Shown: positions 41,306 to 51,493, counted from the first letter of the stretch. The stretch is 64,000 bases of DNA from Thalassobaculum sp. OXR-137 (GCF_034377285.1 NZ_CP139715.1:3518001-3582000), one strand, 5' to 3'. Translations and numbers: made by a program. Notes: a model not told the origin generated them from the letters alone.

Positions 41306-42331
41306 CTATTTCAGCCGCTTGGCCGCCTCGACGGCGAAGTAGGTGAGAATCCCGTCGGCGCCGGCGCGCTTGAAGCCCATCAGGCTCTCCATCATCGCCC
41401 GCTCGCCGTCGATCCAGCCGCGCTCGGCCGCGGCCATGATCATCGAATACTCTCCCGATACCTGATAGGCGTAGGTCGGCACCCCGAACGTGTCCTTCAC
41501 CCGGCGCACGATGTCGAGATAGGGCATGCCCGGCTTCACCATCACCATGTCCGCACCCTCGGCGATGTCCAGCGCCACCTCGCGCAGGGCCTCGTCGGAA
41601 TTGGCCGGATCCATCTGGTAGGTCGATTTCGACGCCGAGCCCAGGGTCGAGGCCGACCCCACCGCCGCGCGGAACGGCGCGTAGAAGCCCGAGGCGTACT
41701 TCGCCGCGTAGGACATGATCAGCACGTTCTGGAACCCGGCCTCGTCGAGCCCCTTGCGGATCGCGCCGACCCGGCCGTCCATCATGTCCGACGGCGAGAT
41801 GATGTCGCAGCCGGCACTGGCCTGCAGCACCGACTGGCGGACCAGGATCTCCACCGTCTCGTCGTTCAGGATGGAGCCGTCCTCCAGCAGCCCGTCATGG
41901 CCGTGGCTGGTGAACGGGTCGAGGGCGGCGTCGCACATCACGCCGAGGGTCGGCACGGCGTTCTTCACCGCCTCGACCGCCTGGCAGACCACGTTGTTGT
42001 CGGCCACGGCGTAGCTGCCCTGGGCGTCCTTCAGCTCGCCTTCCACATAGGGGAACACGCCCATGACCGGGATGCCGAGATCGGCCGCCTCGCGTGCCAC
42101 CTCGGCCAGCTCCGACACGGAATAGCGCATCACGCCCGGCATGCTCTCCACGGGAATCCGCGGTTGGTCGCCGGCATGGACGAAGACCGGCCAGATCAGG
42201 TCGTTCACACTCAGCGCGTTCTCCGCCACCATCCGGCGCGACCAGTCGGCCTGGCGCGGCCGGCGCAGGCGGGTGGTCGGATAGCCGGTGGACGGCGCGA
42301 TCAGGGTCTTGGGGCGGCCGTTGAAGGGCAT
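41306..42331 (-). CDS. hemB: Delta-aminolevulinic acid dehydratase (porphobilinogen synthase)
   Basis: Condenses two 5-aminolevulinate molecules to porphobilinogen in heme synthesis. The Schiff-base lysines are Lys211 (MSYAAKYAS) and Lys266 (MVKPGMPY). The metal-site stretch reads CDAALDPFTSHGHDG, the aspartate-type and not the cysteine-rich zinc type, so magnesium and potassium dependence is expected, as in other Alphaproteobacteria. The length is 341 aa. The start is the ATG at 42331 with GAGGA upstream; a longer frame to 42421 is not conserved-looking. It is divergent from the acyl-CoA dehydrogenase gene. Confidence 0.96.
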   Translation of the reverse strand: MPFNGRPKTLIAPSTGYPTTRLRRPRQADWSRRMVAENALSVNDLIWPVFVHAGDQPRIPVESMPGVMRYSVSELAEVAREAADLGIPVMGVFPYVEGELKDAQGSYAVADNNVVCQAVEAVKNAVPTLGVMCDAALDPFTSHGHDGLLEDGSILNDETVEILVRQSVLQASAGCDIISPSDMMDGRVGAIRKGLDEAGFQNVLIMSYAAKYASGFYAPFRAAVGSASTLGSASKSTYQMDPANSDEALREVALDIAEGADMVMVKPGMPYLDIVRRVKDTFGVPTYAYQVSGEYSMIMAAAERGWIDGERAMMESLMGFKRAGADGILTYFAVEAAKRLK

Positions 42332-42546
42332 GGCGTCCTCGTTCGTCTTGTTGTTGCGCCTGAGTGTAAGCGTCCCATCTAGCGATGCAACGGCGCCGAC
42401 GCCCGGTTGACCTTGGGGCACCGTTGACTTGCCGCGGCGCGGTTCAGAATATCCCGCGCCGCCCCGGTCGGTAAGCCACGCACCGCATGCCCGGCCCGAC
42501 AGCCGCTCGGAAACAACCCCGGCGCAACCCCGCAGGAGGGACTCAG

Positions 42547-43689
42547 ATGGACTTCCAACTCAGCGAAGAGCAGCGCGCGATCCAGGATATGGCCCGCTCC
42601 TTTGCCGCCGAGCGGCTGGCGCCGAACGCGGCCGAATGGGACGAAAAGGCCCATTTCCCGGTCGATGTGCTGAAGGAACTGGCGGAGTTGGGCCTCGGCG
42701 CGATCTATGTGCGCGACGATGTCGGCGGCTCGGGGCTCGGCCGGCTCGACGCGGCGATCGCCTTCGAGGAACTGTCGGCCGGCTGCGTGTCCACCGCGGC
42801 ATTCCTGTCGATCCACAACATGGTCGCCTGGATGGTCGACAGCTACGGCAGCGATGAGATCCGCCAGCGCTTCTTGCCGAAGCTCGCGTCCATGGAGCAG
42901 ATCGCCAGCTACTGCCTGACCGAGCCGGGGGCCGGGTCCGACGCGGCGGCGCTGAAGACCCGGGCGGAGAAGGTCGGCAATTCCCACTACGTGCTGAACG
43001 GCGGCAAGGCCTTCATCTCCGGCGGCGGCACCAGCGACGTCTATGCCGTGATGTGCCGTACCGGCGAGGAGGGACCCAAGGGCATCTCCTGCATTCTGGT
43101 GGAGAAGGACACGCCGGGACTTTCGTTCGGCGAGAACGAGAAGAAGCTCGGCTGGAACAGCCAGCCGACCGCCATGGTCAATTTCGACGACTGCAAGGTG
43201 CCGGCGGAGAATCTGGTCGGGGCCGAGGGGCAGGGGTTCCGCATCGCCATGGCCGGACTGGACGGCGGGCGAATCAACATCGCCGCCTGTTCGCTGGGCG
43301 GCGCGCGGGCGGCGCTGGACGCTTCCCTGGCTTACGTGAAGGACCGCAAGGCCTTCGGCCAGGCGATCGCCGACTTCCAGGCGACCCAGTTCCGCCTCGC
43401 CGACATGGCGACCGAGCTGGAGGCCGCCCGGCTGATGGTGCACCGGGCCGCGGCGAGTCTCGACGCGAAATCTCCCGAGGCCACCCAGCACGCCGCCATG
43501 GCCAAGCGCTTCGCCACCGATATCGGCTACCGCATCGTCGACGAGGCATTGCAGCTTCATGGCGGTTACGGGTACCTGAAGGACTACCCGATCGAGCGGC
43601 TGCTGCGGGACCTGCGCGTGCATCGGATCCTGGAAGGGACCAACGAGATCATGCGGGTCATCATCGCCCGCAAGCTGCTGGCCAATTGA
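42547..43689 (+). CDS. Isobutyryl-CoA dehydrogenase-type acyl-CoA dehydrogenase
   Basis: A 380-residue FAD-dependent acyl-CoA dehydrogenase. Signatures include [30 protein letters not shown]-like substrate region ([20 protein letters not shown]) and the catalytic glutamate Glu363 in [21 protein letters not shown] and the neighbours point to the branched-chain enzyme of valine breakdown, isobutyryl-CoA to methacrylyl-CoA. AGGAGGG precedes ATG 42547. It is followed by 3-hydroxyisobutyryl-CoA hydrolase (34-bp gap) and 3-hydroxyisobutyrate dehydrogenase, so three of the valine pathway steps are together. The methacrylyl-CoA hydratase and mmsA are not in view. Confidence 0.9.
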   Translation: MDFQLSEEQRAIQDMARSFAAERLAPNAAEWDEKAHFPVDVLKELAELGLGAIYVRDDVGGSGLGRLDAAIAFEELSAGCVSTAAFLSIHNMVAWMVDSYGSDEIRQRFLPKLASMEQIASYCLTEPGAGSDAAALKTRAEKVGNSHYVLNGGKAFISGGGTSDVYAVMCRTGEEGPKGISCILVEKDTPGLSFGENEKKLGWNSQPTAMVNFDDCKVPAENLVGAEGQGFRIAMAGLDGGRINIAACSLGGARAALDASLAYVKDRKAFGQAIADFQATQFRLADMATELEAARLMVHRAAASLDAKSPEATQHAAMAKRFATDIGYRIVDEALQLHGGYGYLKDYPIERLLRDLRVHRILEGTNEIMRVIIARKLLAN

Positions 43690-43723
43690 GACCACCCATA
43701 TCTGACCCCTGCCGGAGACGGAC

Positions 43724-44800
43724 GTGAGCGACGAGATCAAGTTTTCCACCGATGGCGGCCTCGCGACCGTCGAGATGACCCGTCCCAAGGCGCTGAACGC
43801 CCTGACCCATGGCATGGTCAAGGAGATGGCGGCCAAGCTCGAGGACTGGGAGCATGACGACGCCATCGGCGCCGTGGTGATCAAGGGCGAGGGCGAGAAG
43901 GCGTTCTGCGCCGGCGGCGACGTCCGCGCGGTGTGGCGGTCGGTGAAGGAAGACAACGGCGGCGAGCCGTCGGAACTCTCCAAGTGGTTCTTCTTCGACG
44001 AGTACCGGCTGAACCACCAGATCCACGCCTTCTCAAAGCCCTTCGTGGCGCTGCTGGACGGCGTGACCATGGGCGGCGGCGTCGGGGTGTCGATCCACGG
44101 CTCGCACCGCATCGCCACCGAGCGGCTGATGTTCGCCATGCCGGAGACGGCGATCGGCCTGTTCCCGGATGTGGGCGGCGGCTGGTTCCTGCCGCGCCTG
44201 CCGGGCGAGACCGGAACCTATCTGGCGCTGACCGGGGCGCGTCTGGATGCTGCCGGCGCCTGCGCGCTGGGCATCGCCACGCACTACGTTCCGTCGAGCC
44301 GCCTGGAAGGGTTCGAGGCCCAACTCGCCTCCGCCCTGGCCATCGGCGCCCAGGGCCGTACCGCGGTGAACGACGTGCTGGAGCGGCTGTCGGAGCCGGC
44401 CGGCGAGGACCCGCTGGCGCCGCACCGGGCGCTGATCGACGCGTGCTTCAAGCCGAACTCCGTCGAGGAGATCATCGACGCCCTGTCGGCGGACGGATCC
44501 GACTTCGCCATCGAGACCCGCGACAGCCTGCTGCACAAGTCGCCGACCAGCCTGAAGATCAGCCTGGAACTGATGCGCCGCGGCCGGGAGGCCTCGAACC
44601 TCGCCGACGTGCTGCTGCTGGAATACCGGCTGTCCCAGGCCTGCATGGCCGGGCACGATTATTACGAGGGCATCCGATCGGTGCTGGTCGACAAGGACCA
44701 CGATCCGAAATGGCAGCCGGCCACCCTGGCGGAGGTCGGAGACGACATCGTGGCGGCGCATTTCAAAGCGCCCGCGCAAGGGGACTGGTCCCTGGCTTGA
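43724..44800 (+). CDS. 3-hydroxyisobutyryl-CoA hydrolase (crotonase superfamily)
   Basis: A 358-residue crotonase-fold enzyme. ALNALTHGMV and CAGGDVRAVW at the N terminus, MGGGVGVSIHG (oxyanion hole) and MPETAIGLFPDVGGGWFLPR match HIBCH and not short enoyl-CoA hydratases, and the extra 100 C-terminal residues agree. It hydrolyses 3-hydroxyisobutyryl-CoA, releasing the free acid for the dehydrogenase encoded next. The start is GTG 43724 with GGAG six bases upstream. Second gene of the valine operon; the upstream gap is 34 bp, the downstream gap 75 bp. Confidence 0.92.
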   Translation: MSDEIKFSTDGGLATVEMTRPKALNALTHGMVKEMAAKLEDWEHDDAIGAVVIKGEGEKAFCAGGDVRAVWRSVKEDNGGEPSELSKWFFFDEYRLNHQIHAFSKPFVALLDGVTMGGGVGVSIHGSHRIATERLMFAMPETAIGLFPDVGGGWFLPRLPGETGTYLALTGARLDAAGACALGIATHYVPSSRLEGFEAQLASALAIGAQGRTAVNDVLERLSEPAGEDPLAPHRALIDACFKPNSVEEIIDALSADGSDFAIETRDSLLHKSPTSLKISLELMRRGREASNLADVLLLEYRLSQACMAGHDYYEGIRSVLVDKDHDPKWQPATLAEVGDDIVAAHFKAPAQGDWSLA

Positions 44801-44875
44801 CCGCGCGCCGGGGAGCCTTGAGCATGGCCGGCACGCAGTAGCGACAAGAACACTTGGGTCCTTGGGAGGGACGAC

Positions 44876-45766
44876 ATGGCGACGATCGGTTTCATCGGGC
44901 TCGGCAACATGGGCCTGCCCATGGCCATCAATCTGGTCAAGGCGGGGCACGCGGTGCGCGGCTTCGATCTGTCATCGGATCAGATGAACGCCCTCAAGGA
45001 CTCGGGCGGAGAGATCGCGGGTTCGGCGGCGGAATGTGCCGAGTCGGTGGAGGTGGTCGTCACGATGCTCCCCGCCGGCCCCCAGGTGAAGGCCGTCTAC
45101 GGCGAGTCGATTCTCGCAAAGGTAGCGGAGGGGACGCTGCTTATCGATTGCTCGACGATCGATGTGGCGACCGCCCGCGAGGTCGCCGGGCAGGCCGCCG
45201 AAAAGGGGCTGGAGATGATCGACGCGCCGGTCTCCGGCGGCACGACCGGGGCCGAGGCCGGGACCCTGACCTTCATGGTCGGCGGATCCGAAGCGGCGTT
45301 CGAGCGGGCCAAGCCGATCCTTGAGGCGATGGGCAAGACCATCGTGCTGACCGGCGACAGCGGCACCGGCCAGGCCGCCAAGGTCTGCAACAACATGATG
45401 CTGGCGATCAACATGATCGGCCAGTGCGAGGCCTTCGCAATGGCGGAAAAGCTGGGCTTGGACACCGCCAAGCTGTTCGCCATCAGCGCCAAATCCTCCG
45501 GTCAGAGCTGGGCCATGACCACCTACTGTCCGGTGCCGGGCCTCGTCGAGACCGCGGCGTCCAACCGTGGCTTCAAGCCGGGGTTCTCGGCGGCGATGAT
45601 GCTCAAGGATCTGGGCCTGTCTCAGGACGCGGCCGAGCAGGTGCATGCCCAGACTCCGCTCGGTGCGGAAGCCCTGCAATTGTTCCGGGACTTTGTCGAC
45701 CGGGGCAACGCCGATGTCGATTTCTCGGGCATCATCAACATGATCCGGGGCGATGGTGATTTCTAA
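44876..45766 (+). CDS. mmsB: 3-hydroxyisobutyrate dehydrogenase
   Basis: A 296-residue NAD-dependent beta-hydroxyacid dehydrogenase that oxidises 3-hydroxyisobutyrate to methylmalonate semialdehyde. The N-terminal Rossmann motif is FIGLGNMGLPMA, the substrate-binding stretch DAPVSGGTTGAEAGTL, and the catalytic lysine is Lys169 in GQAAKVCNNM. The last gene of the valine operon. GGGAGGGACGAC precedes the ATG. The mmsA partner (methylmalonate-semialdehyde dehydrogenase), which often sits alongside, is not in the window. Confidence 0.94.
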   Translation: MATIGFIGLGNMGLPMAINLVKAGHAVRGFDLSSDQMNALKDSGGEIAGSAAECAESVEVVVTMLPAGPQVKAVYGESILAKVAEGTLLIDCSTIDVATAREVAGQAAEKGLEMIDAPVSGGTTGAEAGTLTFMVGGSEAAFERAKPILEAMGKTIVLTGDSGTGQAAKVCNNMMLAINMIGQCEAFAMAEKLGLDTAKLFAISAKSSGQSWAMTTYCPVPGLVETAASNRGFKPGFSAAMMLKDLGLSQDAAEQVHAQTPLGAEALQLFRDFVDRGNADVDFSGIINMIRGDGDF

Positions 45767-45789
45767 TTAACTGAAACGAGTTGCGTGTG

Positions 45790-45809
45790 TAGACGTGTTG
45801 GTCTAGACC
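45790..45809. promoter_or_regulatory. Candidate MarR-type operator upstream of ldtR-like gene
   Basis: A 16-bp dyad (TAGAC, 6 nt, GTCTA at 45790-45805) overlaps a 10-bp perfect palindrome (GGTCTAGACC at 45800-45809). It lies about 60 bp before the MarR-type gene. Size and position fit an autoregulatory site; no promoter hexamers are obvious. Confidence 0.4.
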
Positions 45810-45867
45810 CGTTGGTGGATGCGCGTCTCCGATGGTACCGGTTGCAGGGGCGAGTAGCGGCGGGATT

Positions 45868-46362
45868 ATGGCGATGACAATGACGGATGATGTGACGGAC
45901 CTTCGCCGCGAGTATTTGGATGCGATCAAGCTGATCGAACGTCTTCACCGCCAGTTTCTGGAAGTGGTGAAGACCGAGCTGGATCGTATCGGCGTCGAGG
46001 ACATCAATAACATTCAGGCGCTGATCCTGTTCAATATCAGCGACGAAGAGCTGACGGTCGGCGAACTCACGAACCGCGGCTACTACCTGGGCTCCAACGT
46101 GTCGTACAACGTGCGCAAGATGGTCGAGAACGGCTATCTGGTGCAGGAGCGCTCCACCCATGACCGCCGTTCGATCCGCGTGCGTCTGTCCGACAAGGGC
46201 CTGGCGCTGTGCAAGGAGATCGACGCCATGTTCGAGCGCCATGCCAAGGCGCTGCCGGGCGTGCCGGTCGAGGCGGGCAACCTTAAGGTCGCCAGCACGT
46301 CCTACCGCGATCTCGAGCGGTTCTGGATCTCGCTGCTGAATTTCGGCCTGCGCGGCGTCTGA
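45868..46362 (+). CDS. ldtR: LdtR-like MarR-family winged-helix regulator
   Basis: 164 residues with a winged helix-turn-helix. The central part (INNIQALILFNISDEELTVGEL, then NRGYYLGSNVSYNVRKMVENGYL and the wing THDRRSIRVRLSDKGL) is strikingly conserved with LdtR, the alphaproteobacterial regulator first linked to L,D-transpeptidase genes and osmotic tolerance. No transpeptidase gene is adjacent. Three possible ATGs lie close together (45868, 45874, 45880). A dyad upstream may be its own operator, and a strong terminator follows, so it is monocistronic. The symbol rests on recognised similarity, not on shown function. Confidence 0.82.
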   Translation: MAMTMTDDVTDLRREYLDAIKLIERLHRQFLEVVKTELDRIGVEDINNIQALILFNISDEELTVGELTNRGYYLGSNVSYNVRKMVENGYLVQERSTHDRRSIRVRLSDKGLALCKEIDAMFERHAKALPGVPVEAGNLKVASTSYRDLERFWISLLNFGLRGV

Positions 46363-46420
46363 GACTTTCCGGCCGTTCAGGCCTCTTCCAGTCTGCCAGT
46401 TGCCTGACACTTTCCGAGAC

Positions 46421-46451
46421 CCGGCCGGGCGAGAGCCCTTTGGCCGGTTTT
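46421..46451 (+). terminator. Rho-independent terminator after ldtR
   Basis: CCGGCC (46421-46426) pairs with GGCCGG (46442-46447), enclosing a second stem GGGC-GAGA-GCCC, and is followed by TTTTCTCTTGG. This is the best classical intrinsic terminator in the window and separates ldtR from proS. Confidence 0.85.
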
Positions 46452-46570
46452 CTCTTGGACAGGGCTTGGGCGCTTTTCTAGAGTGCGCCGCATCGCGCCC
46501 TGGGCTCTGTTGCCAGGGACGCGCGGATCCGCGCCGGCCGGCGCGTCACCTGTTGTAGCCGAGGAACTCG

Positions 46571-47884
46571 ATGCGCCTGTCCCGCTATTTCCTGCCGACC
46601 ATGAAGGACACGCCCCGCGAGGCGGAGATCGTGTCGCACCGCCTCATGCTGCGGGCGGGAATGATGCAGCAGTCCAGCGCCGGCATCTATTCCTGGCTCC
46701 CGCTCGGCTTCAAGGTGCTGAAGCGGATCGAGCAGATCGTGCGCGAGGAGCAGAACGCCGCGGGCTGGAACGAGGTCCTCATGCCGACCATCCAGCCAGC
46801 GGACCTGTGGCGCGAAAGCGGCCGTTACGACGATTACGGCAAGGAGATGCTCCGCATCACCGACCGGCACGAGCGCGACATGCTCTACGGGCCGACCAAC
46901 GAGGAGCAGATCACCGACATCTTCCGCACCCATGTGCGCAGCTACAAGGAGCTGCCGGGCCGGCTCTATCACATCCAGTGGAAGTTCCGCGATGAGGTGC
47001 GTCCCCGTTTCGGCGTGATGCGCGGCCGCGAGTTCCTGATGAAGGACGCCTATTCCTTCGACCTGGATCTCGAGACGGCCAAGGCCAATTACAATCGCCA
47101 GTTCGTCGCCTATCTGCGCACGTTCGACCGGCTCGGCCTGAAGGCGATCCCGATGGCGGCCGACAGCGGCCCGATCGGCGGCGACATGAGCCACGAGTTC
47201 ATCATCCTGGCCGAGACCGGCGAGAGCGAGGTGTTCTGCCATAAGGACTGGCTGACCACCGACGCGGTGCCGGCCGATGTCGACTACGAGGGAGACCTGC
47301 AGCCGATCGTCGACGCCTGCCTGGCGCGCTATGCCGCCACCGACGAGAAGCACGATGCGGCCGCCTGTCCGGTCGAAGCGGCGGATCTGGTGAACACCCG
47401 CGGCATCGAGGTCGGCCACATCTTCTATTTCGGCACCAAGTATTCCGATCCGATGGGCGCCAAGGTGGCGGGACCGGACGGCAAGGACACCGTGGTCCAT
47501 ATGGGCTCCTACGGCGTCGGCGTCTCCCGTCTGGTCGGCGGCATCATCGAGGCGTGCCACGACGAGAACGGCATCGTCTGGCCGGAAGAGGTGGCACCGT
47601 TCCACATCGGCCTGGTCAACCTGAAGGTCGGCGACGCCGCCTGCGACGCCGCCACCGAAGACCTGTATGCCAAGCTCGGCAAGGCCGGGGTCGAGGTGCT
47701 GATGGACGACAGCAACGACCGGCCGGGCGCCAAGCTGGCCACCATGGACCTGATCGGACTGCCCTGGCAGATCGTCGTCGGGCCGCGCGGACTCGCCAAC
47801 GGCGTGGTCGAGGTTAAGAACCGCAAGTCGGGCGAGCGCGAGGAGATGTCGCCGGAGGCCGCGCTGAACCGGTTCGCCGGCTGA
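46571..47884 (+). CDS. proS: Prolyl-tRNA synthetase, short alphaproteobacterial form
   Basis: Charges tRNA-Pro. At 437 aa it is the short bacterial type that lacks the INS editing domain between motifs 2 and 3. The class II motifs are seen in [16 protein letters not shown], motif 2 around [20 protein letters not shown], and motif 3 in [14 protein letters not shown]. The C-terminal anticodon domain ([11 protein letters not shown] to [12 protein letters not shown]) is present. Editing of mischarged Ala- or Cys-tRNA-Pro would need a separate YbaK/ProXp protein, not in the window. It starts the conserved proS-lolC-lolD block. Confidence 0.97.
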   Translation: MRLSRYFLPTMKDTPREAEIVSHRLMLRAGMMQQSSAGIYSWLPLGFKVLKRIEQIVREEQNAAGWNEVLMPTIQPADLWRESGRYDDYGKEMLRITDRHERDMLYGPTNEEQITDIFRTHVRSYKELPGRLYHIQWKFRDEVRPRFGVMRGREFLMKDAYSFDLDLETAKANYNRQFVAYLRTFDRLGLKAIPMAADSGPIGGDMSHEFIILAETGESEVFCHKDWLTTDAVPADVDYEGDLQPIVDACLARYAATDEKHDAAACPVEAADLVNTRGIEVGHIFYFGTKYSDPMGAKVAGPDGKDTVVHMGSYGVGVSRLVGGIIEACHDENGIVWPEEVAPFHIGLVNLKVGDAACDAATEDLYAKLGKAGVEVLMDDSNDRPGAKLATMDLIGLPWQIVVGPRGLANGVVEVKNRKSGEREEMSPEAALNRFAG

Positions 47885-47966
47885 GCGGAGGCCCGGAGAC
47901 CATGGCGCGCGCCACGATCTCGCCGCATATGGCGCCGACAGTGCGCGCCTCACACAGAGGGCGGGC

Positions 47967-49214
47967 ATGATTTTCGGGGCTTTCGAGCGAATGGTGGCGA
48001 TGCGCTATCTGCGGGCGCGCCGCCAGGAGGGATTCATCTCGGTCATCGCCGGGTTCTCCCTTCTCGGTATCGGGCTCGGGGTCGCGACCCTGATCATCGT
48101 CATGAGCGTTATGAACGGGTTCCGGGCCGAGCTGATCGGCCGGATCCTGGGTCTGAACGGCCATGCCGGGATCTATGCCGTGGACGGCTCCATCGAGAAC
48201 TACGACCAGCTCGTGGTCGAGGCGGCCTCCGTGCCGGGCGTGTTCAGCGTCACGCCCCAGGTCGAAGGCCAGGCGATGCTGACCGCCAACGGCGTCGCCT
48301 CGGGCGGTGCCGTGCGCGGCATGCGGCCCAGCGACCTCAAGGCCAAGCCGCTGATCGCCGACAACATCACCGCCGGGAGCCTCGATGATTTCGAGGGCAA
48401 GGACGCGGTGGTGTTGGGCACCCGGCTGGCCAATCGGATGGGGCTGCGACTCGACGACCGGGTCACCCTGATCTCCCCGAGCTCCGCCGTCACCGTCGTC
48501 GGCAGCGTGCCGCGCATGAAGGCCTATCAGGTCGTCGCGCTGTTCGAGGTCGGGATGTACGAATACGACAACAGCTTCGTCTACATGCCGCTAGAGGCCG
48601 CCCAGGTGTTCTTCCAGAAGGGCGATTCGGTGAACGCGCTGGAGATCTTCACCGTCGATCCGGATTCCCTCAAGGAGGTCCGGCTGAACATGGTCCAGGC
48701 GCTGCCGGCGGAAGTGTATTTCCGCGACTGGCAGCAGCAGAACAGCAGCTTCTTCAACGCGTTGCAGGTCGAACGCAACGTCATGTTCCTGATCCTGACG
48801 CTGATCATCCTGGTCGCCGCCTTCAACATCATCAGCTCGATGATCATGCTGGTGAAGGACAAGGGCAGGGACATCGCCGTGCTGCGGACCATGGGCGCGT
48901 CGCGCGGCATGATCACCCGGATCTTCTTCATGACCGGCGCCAGCATCGGCGTGCTCGGAACCCTCGTCGGCGCCGCCCTGGGGCTGGTGTTCATCCTGAA
49001 CATCGAAGCGATCCAGGACTGGGTGGAAGCCCTGTTCGGCACCTCGGTCTTCCCGCCGGAGGTCTACTTCCTGACCAACGTGCCGGCCAAGATGGATCCG
49101 ACCGAGGTGATCCTGGTGATCGCCATGGCCCTGGGCCTCAGCTTCGCCGCGACGATCTACCCGGCGTGGCGCGCGGCCCGCGTCGATCCGGTCGAGGCCC
49201 TGCGCTATGAATGA
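47967..49214 (+). CDS. lolC: Lipoprotein-releasing ABC transporter permease LolC/LolE
   Basis: 415 residues, an inner-membrane permease that extracts outer-membrane lipoproteins for LolA. It has the Lol/MacB pattern: helix 1 ([25 protein letters not shown]), a large periplasmic domain (about 50-260), then three helices beginning with [21 protein letters not shown] and [19 protein letters not shown]. As in most Alphaproteobacteria there is one permease gene, so a homodimer (LolF-like use) with LolD is likely. Its end overlaps lolD by 8 bp, so the two are coupled. Confidence 0.95.
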   Translation: MIFGAFERMVAMRYLRARRQEGFISVIAGFSLLGIGLGVATLIIVMSVMNGFRAELIGRILGLNGHAGIYAVDGSIENYDQLVVEAASVPGVFSVTPQVEGQAMLTANGVASGGAVRGMRPSDLKAKPLIADNITAGSLDDFEGKDAVVLGTRLANRMGLRLDDRVTLISPSSAVTVVGSVPRMKAYQVVALFEVGMYEYDNSFVYMPLEAAQVFFQKGDSVNALEIFTVDPDSLKEVRLNMVQALPAEVYFRDWQQQNSSFFNALQVERNVMFLILTLIILVAAFNIISSMIMLVKDKGRDIAVLRTMGASRGMITRIFFMTGASIGVLGTLVGAALGLVFILNIEAIQDWVEALFGTSVFPPEVYFLTNVPAKMDPTEVILVIAMALGLSFAATIYPAWRAARVDPVEALRYE

Positions 49215-49941
49215 GCCGCTGATGCCGCCGCCGTCGTCGCCTCGTCCCCAGTCCAAGGACGGCAAGGCGCTGGTACTGGAAGGGGTGACCCGTGTCTTCG
49301 GCATGGGCGACCAGTCCCTGCGGGTGCTGCGCGGCATCGATCTCACCCTGAACGAGGGTCAGATGGTCGCCCTGGTCGGCCCCTCGGGTGCGGGCAAGTC
49401 GACCCTGCTGCACATCGCCGGCCTTCTGGAGCAGCCGACCAGCGGCAAGGTGATCGTCGGCGGGCGCAACTGCGCCGAGCTCGGCGACAGCGAGCGCACC
49501 CGCTTCCGCCAGCGCACGATCGGTTTCGTCTACCAGTTCCATCACCTGCTGCCCGAGTTCTCGGCCCGCGAGAACGTCATGATCCCGCAGATGATCGCCG
49601 GCCTGTCCAGGCGCGAGGCGCGGGAGCGGGCGGATCAGCTTCTGAACATGGTGGGGCTGAGCGAGCGGGCGAGCCATCGTCCGGCCCGGCTGTCGGGCGG
49701 CGAGCAGCAGCGGGTGGCGATCGTCCGCGGCATCGCCAATGTGCCGCGCGTTCTTCTGGCGGACGAGCCCACCGGAAATCTGGATCCCCAGACGGCGGCG
49801 GACGTGTTTGCCCAGCTCACCCACATCGTGAAGGGGACGGGCCTGTCCGCGCTGATCGCCACCCATAACCTGGATCTGGCGGCCCAGATGGACCGGGTGG
49901 TGGAACTCCGCGACGGGCGCCTGGTCGAGCGGACGCTCTGA
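49207..49941 (+). CDS. lolD: Lipoprotein-releasing ABC transporter ATPase LolD
   Basis: 244 residues, the ATP-binding subunit driving lipoprotein release. Walker A is GPSGAGKST, the Q-loop lies in [19 protein letters not shown] (a LolD hallmark), the ABC signature is LSGGEQQR and Walker B is [12 protein letters not shown]. The start codon lies within the end of lolC (8-bp overlap). It ends 6 bp before the stop of the convergent pentapeptide-repeat gene, with no room for a terminator. Confidence 0.97.
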   Translation: MNEPLMPPPSSPRPQSKDGKALVLEGVTRVFGMGDQSLRVLRGIDLTLNEGQMVALVGPSGAGKSTLLHIAGLLEQPTSGKVIVGGRNCAELGDSERTRFRQRTIGFVYQFHHLLPEFSARENVMIPQMIAGLSRREARERADQLLNMVGLSERASHRPARLSGGEQQRVAIVRGIANVPRVLLADEPTGNLDPQTAADVFAQLTHIVKGTGLSALIATHNLDLAAQMDRVVELRDGRLVERTL

Positions 49942-49947
49942 GCGGGC

Positions 49948-51174
49948 TCAGCCGAGGCCGTTGGCCCGCTTGATCTTGGCGAATTCGAGTTTCGCCCCGG
50001 TCAGGTCGGCATCGGAGAAGTCGGCGCCGTCGAACACGCATCCGGCAAAGTTGACGCCATTCAGCTTCGCGCCCCGAAACCGTGCGAACAGGCTGCGGCC
50101 GGTCTTGATGCCCTCGGGGCCGATGATCTCGGCGTCTTCCACCCGCGTGCTGATGAAGACCGCACCGGCCATCACGGCGCCGGCGAAGTTGGTGCCCGAG
50201 GCGCGGGCGAAGGAGAAATCGGTCTCCTCCAGGTTGGCGCCCTGGAACGAGCTGAGGAAAAGCTCGGATCGCACGAAGGCGGCACCCCGAAGATTGGCGC
50301 CGTCGAAGCAGACGCCGCGCACGTCGCAGCTCGAGAAGTCCAGCTCCTCCAGATCGAAATCCTTGAAGTTGGCGCGGGAGCCCATGGCGCCGTTGCTGGC
50401 GATCCACTTGCTGTGCTCGCGCAGCATGACCTCGATCTCGCCGGGCAACGGCCGCTGACTGTCGCGGTGGATCGCGCCCATCATGTTCGCGGTCTCGATA
50501 TTCGCCTTCGACAGGTCGACATTGCGCAGGTTGGCGTCGGTCAGGTTGGCCCCGGACAGATCCGCGCCGTCCAGGTTCGTTCCGGTCAGGTTGGCGTTCT
50601 TCAGGTTGCAGCCGGTCAGGTCCGCGCCGGACAGATCCGCGCCCGCCAGATTGACAGCGTGCAGCACCACGTCGTGGAACACCGCGCCCTTGGCGCTGGC
50701 CATGGCCATATTGGCTTCGGAGATGTTGGCCTCGGACAGGTCCGCGCCGTCGAGCGTGGCGTCGGCGAGGCTGGCGTTGCGCTTGACCTCCTCGCCCCAT
50801 TGCAGGATGTGGCCGGGCCGCAGATCGGCCGCGCGCAGTTTCGCACCCGTCAGGTTGGCCAGGGTGAAATTCGCGCCGCGCAGGTCGGCCTTGTTCAGGC
50901 AGGCATTGCGCAGGTTGGCGGCGGAGAAATCGCACGCGAACAGGTCGGCCTGGGAGAGGTCCGTGTCCTCCAGGGACGCCCGCGTCATGGTCGAGCCGAA
51001 CAGGGTCGCCTGGTGCAGGTTGAGCCCTGCCAGGTCGCGGCCGTCCAGCTTCGCCGACTTGATCATGCAGCGGCGCCCGCCCGGCTCGCCGCGCAGGTAC
51101 GCGACATGGGCGCGAAAAACCGACTGGATATCGTTCGGTGTGGTGGACGGTTCCAATTGCTCTGCGACGGACAT
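49948..51174 (-). CDS. Pentapeptide-repeat protein
   Basis: 408 residues made largely of A(D/N)Lxx pentapeptide repeats in two blocks (about residues 40-235 and 265-400), separated by a short non-repeat linker around PGEIEVMLREHSKWIASNGAMGS. Such repeats form a right-handed quadrilateral beta-helix. Some members mimic DNA and protect gyrase, but most have unknown roles, and this one lacks a recognisable partner domain. There is no signal peptide. I take ATG 51174 with GGGAGG eleven bases upstream. The gene interrupts the usual lolD-dnaE neighbourhood, on the opposite strand. Confidence 0.88.
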   Translation of the reverse strand: MSVAEQLEPSTTPNDIQSVFRAHVAYLRGEPGGRRCMIKSAKLDGRDLAGLNLHQATLFGSTMTRASLEDTDLSQADLFACDFSAANLRNACLNKADLRGANFTLANLTGAKLRAADLRPGHILQWGEEVKRNASLADATLDGADLSEANISEANMAMASAKGAVFHDVVLHAVNLAGADLSGADLTGCNLKNANLTGTNLDGADLSGANLTDANLRNVDLSKANIETANMMGAIHRDSQRPLPGEIEVMLREHSKWIASNGAMGSRANFKDFDLEELDFSSCDVRGVCFDGANLRGAAFVRSELFLSSFQGANLEETDFSFARASGTNFAGAVMAGAVFISTRVEDAEIIGPEGIKTGRSLFARFRGAKLNGVNFAGCVFDGADFSDADLTGAKLEFAKIKRANGLG

Positions 51175-51493
51175 GTCGGCAAACACCTCCCTAGTCAGGA
51201 CGTGTACCTTGCCCGAACAGACTTAAAACTGTCTTAACTTGGCCGCCTGACTCGTCAAAAAATCAATTCAATTATAGTGATTTAGCGCGTATTTTAACTA
51301 TATTCTCGACAGACTGAGCGAGCGTACAACGCCGCGGCAGCAAGGGGTTAGGCCTGCGGGCCTCCGGCGATTCCCGAGCCCGGTTGTGCGGTGGCGGGAT
51401 CCCGGCGGACCCGTCCGCCGTCGGTTTCGACGTTCGCCGTGACACCGCGCCGGGCGGTATGGGAAGATCGGTGTTCCCTCCGGAGGCCCCCGC
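51175..51493. other. Divergent AT-rich intergenic region pentapeptide gene / dnaE
   Basis: About 319 bp with no supportable gene. The stretch from about 51220 to 51310 is markedly A+T-rich against the GC-rich surroundings, with TATATT at 51299-51304 as one possible -10. A short dyad (AGAC, 8 nt, GTCT) lies near the pentapeptide-gene end. It likely holds both divergent promoters; I could not fix them. Confidence 0.5.
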
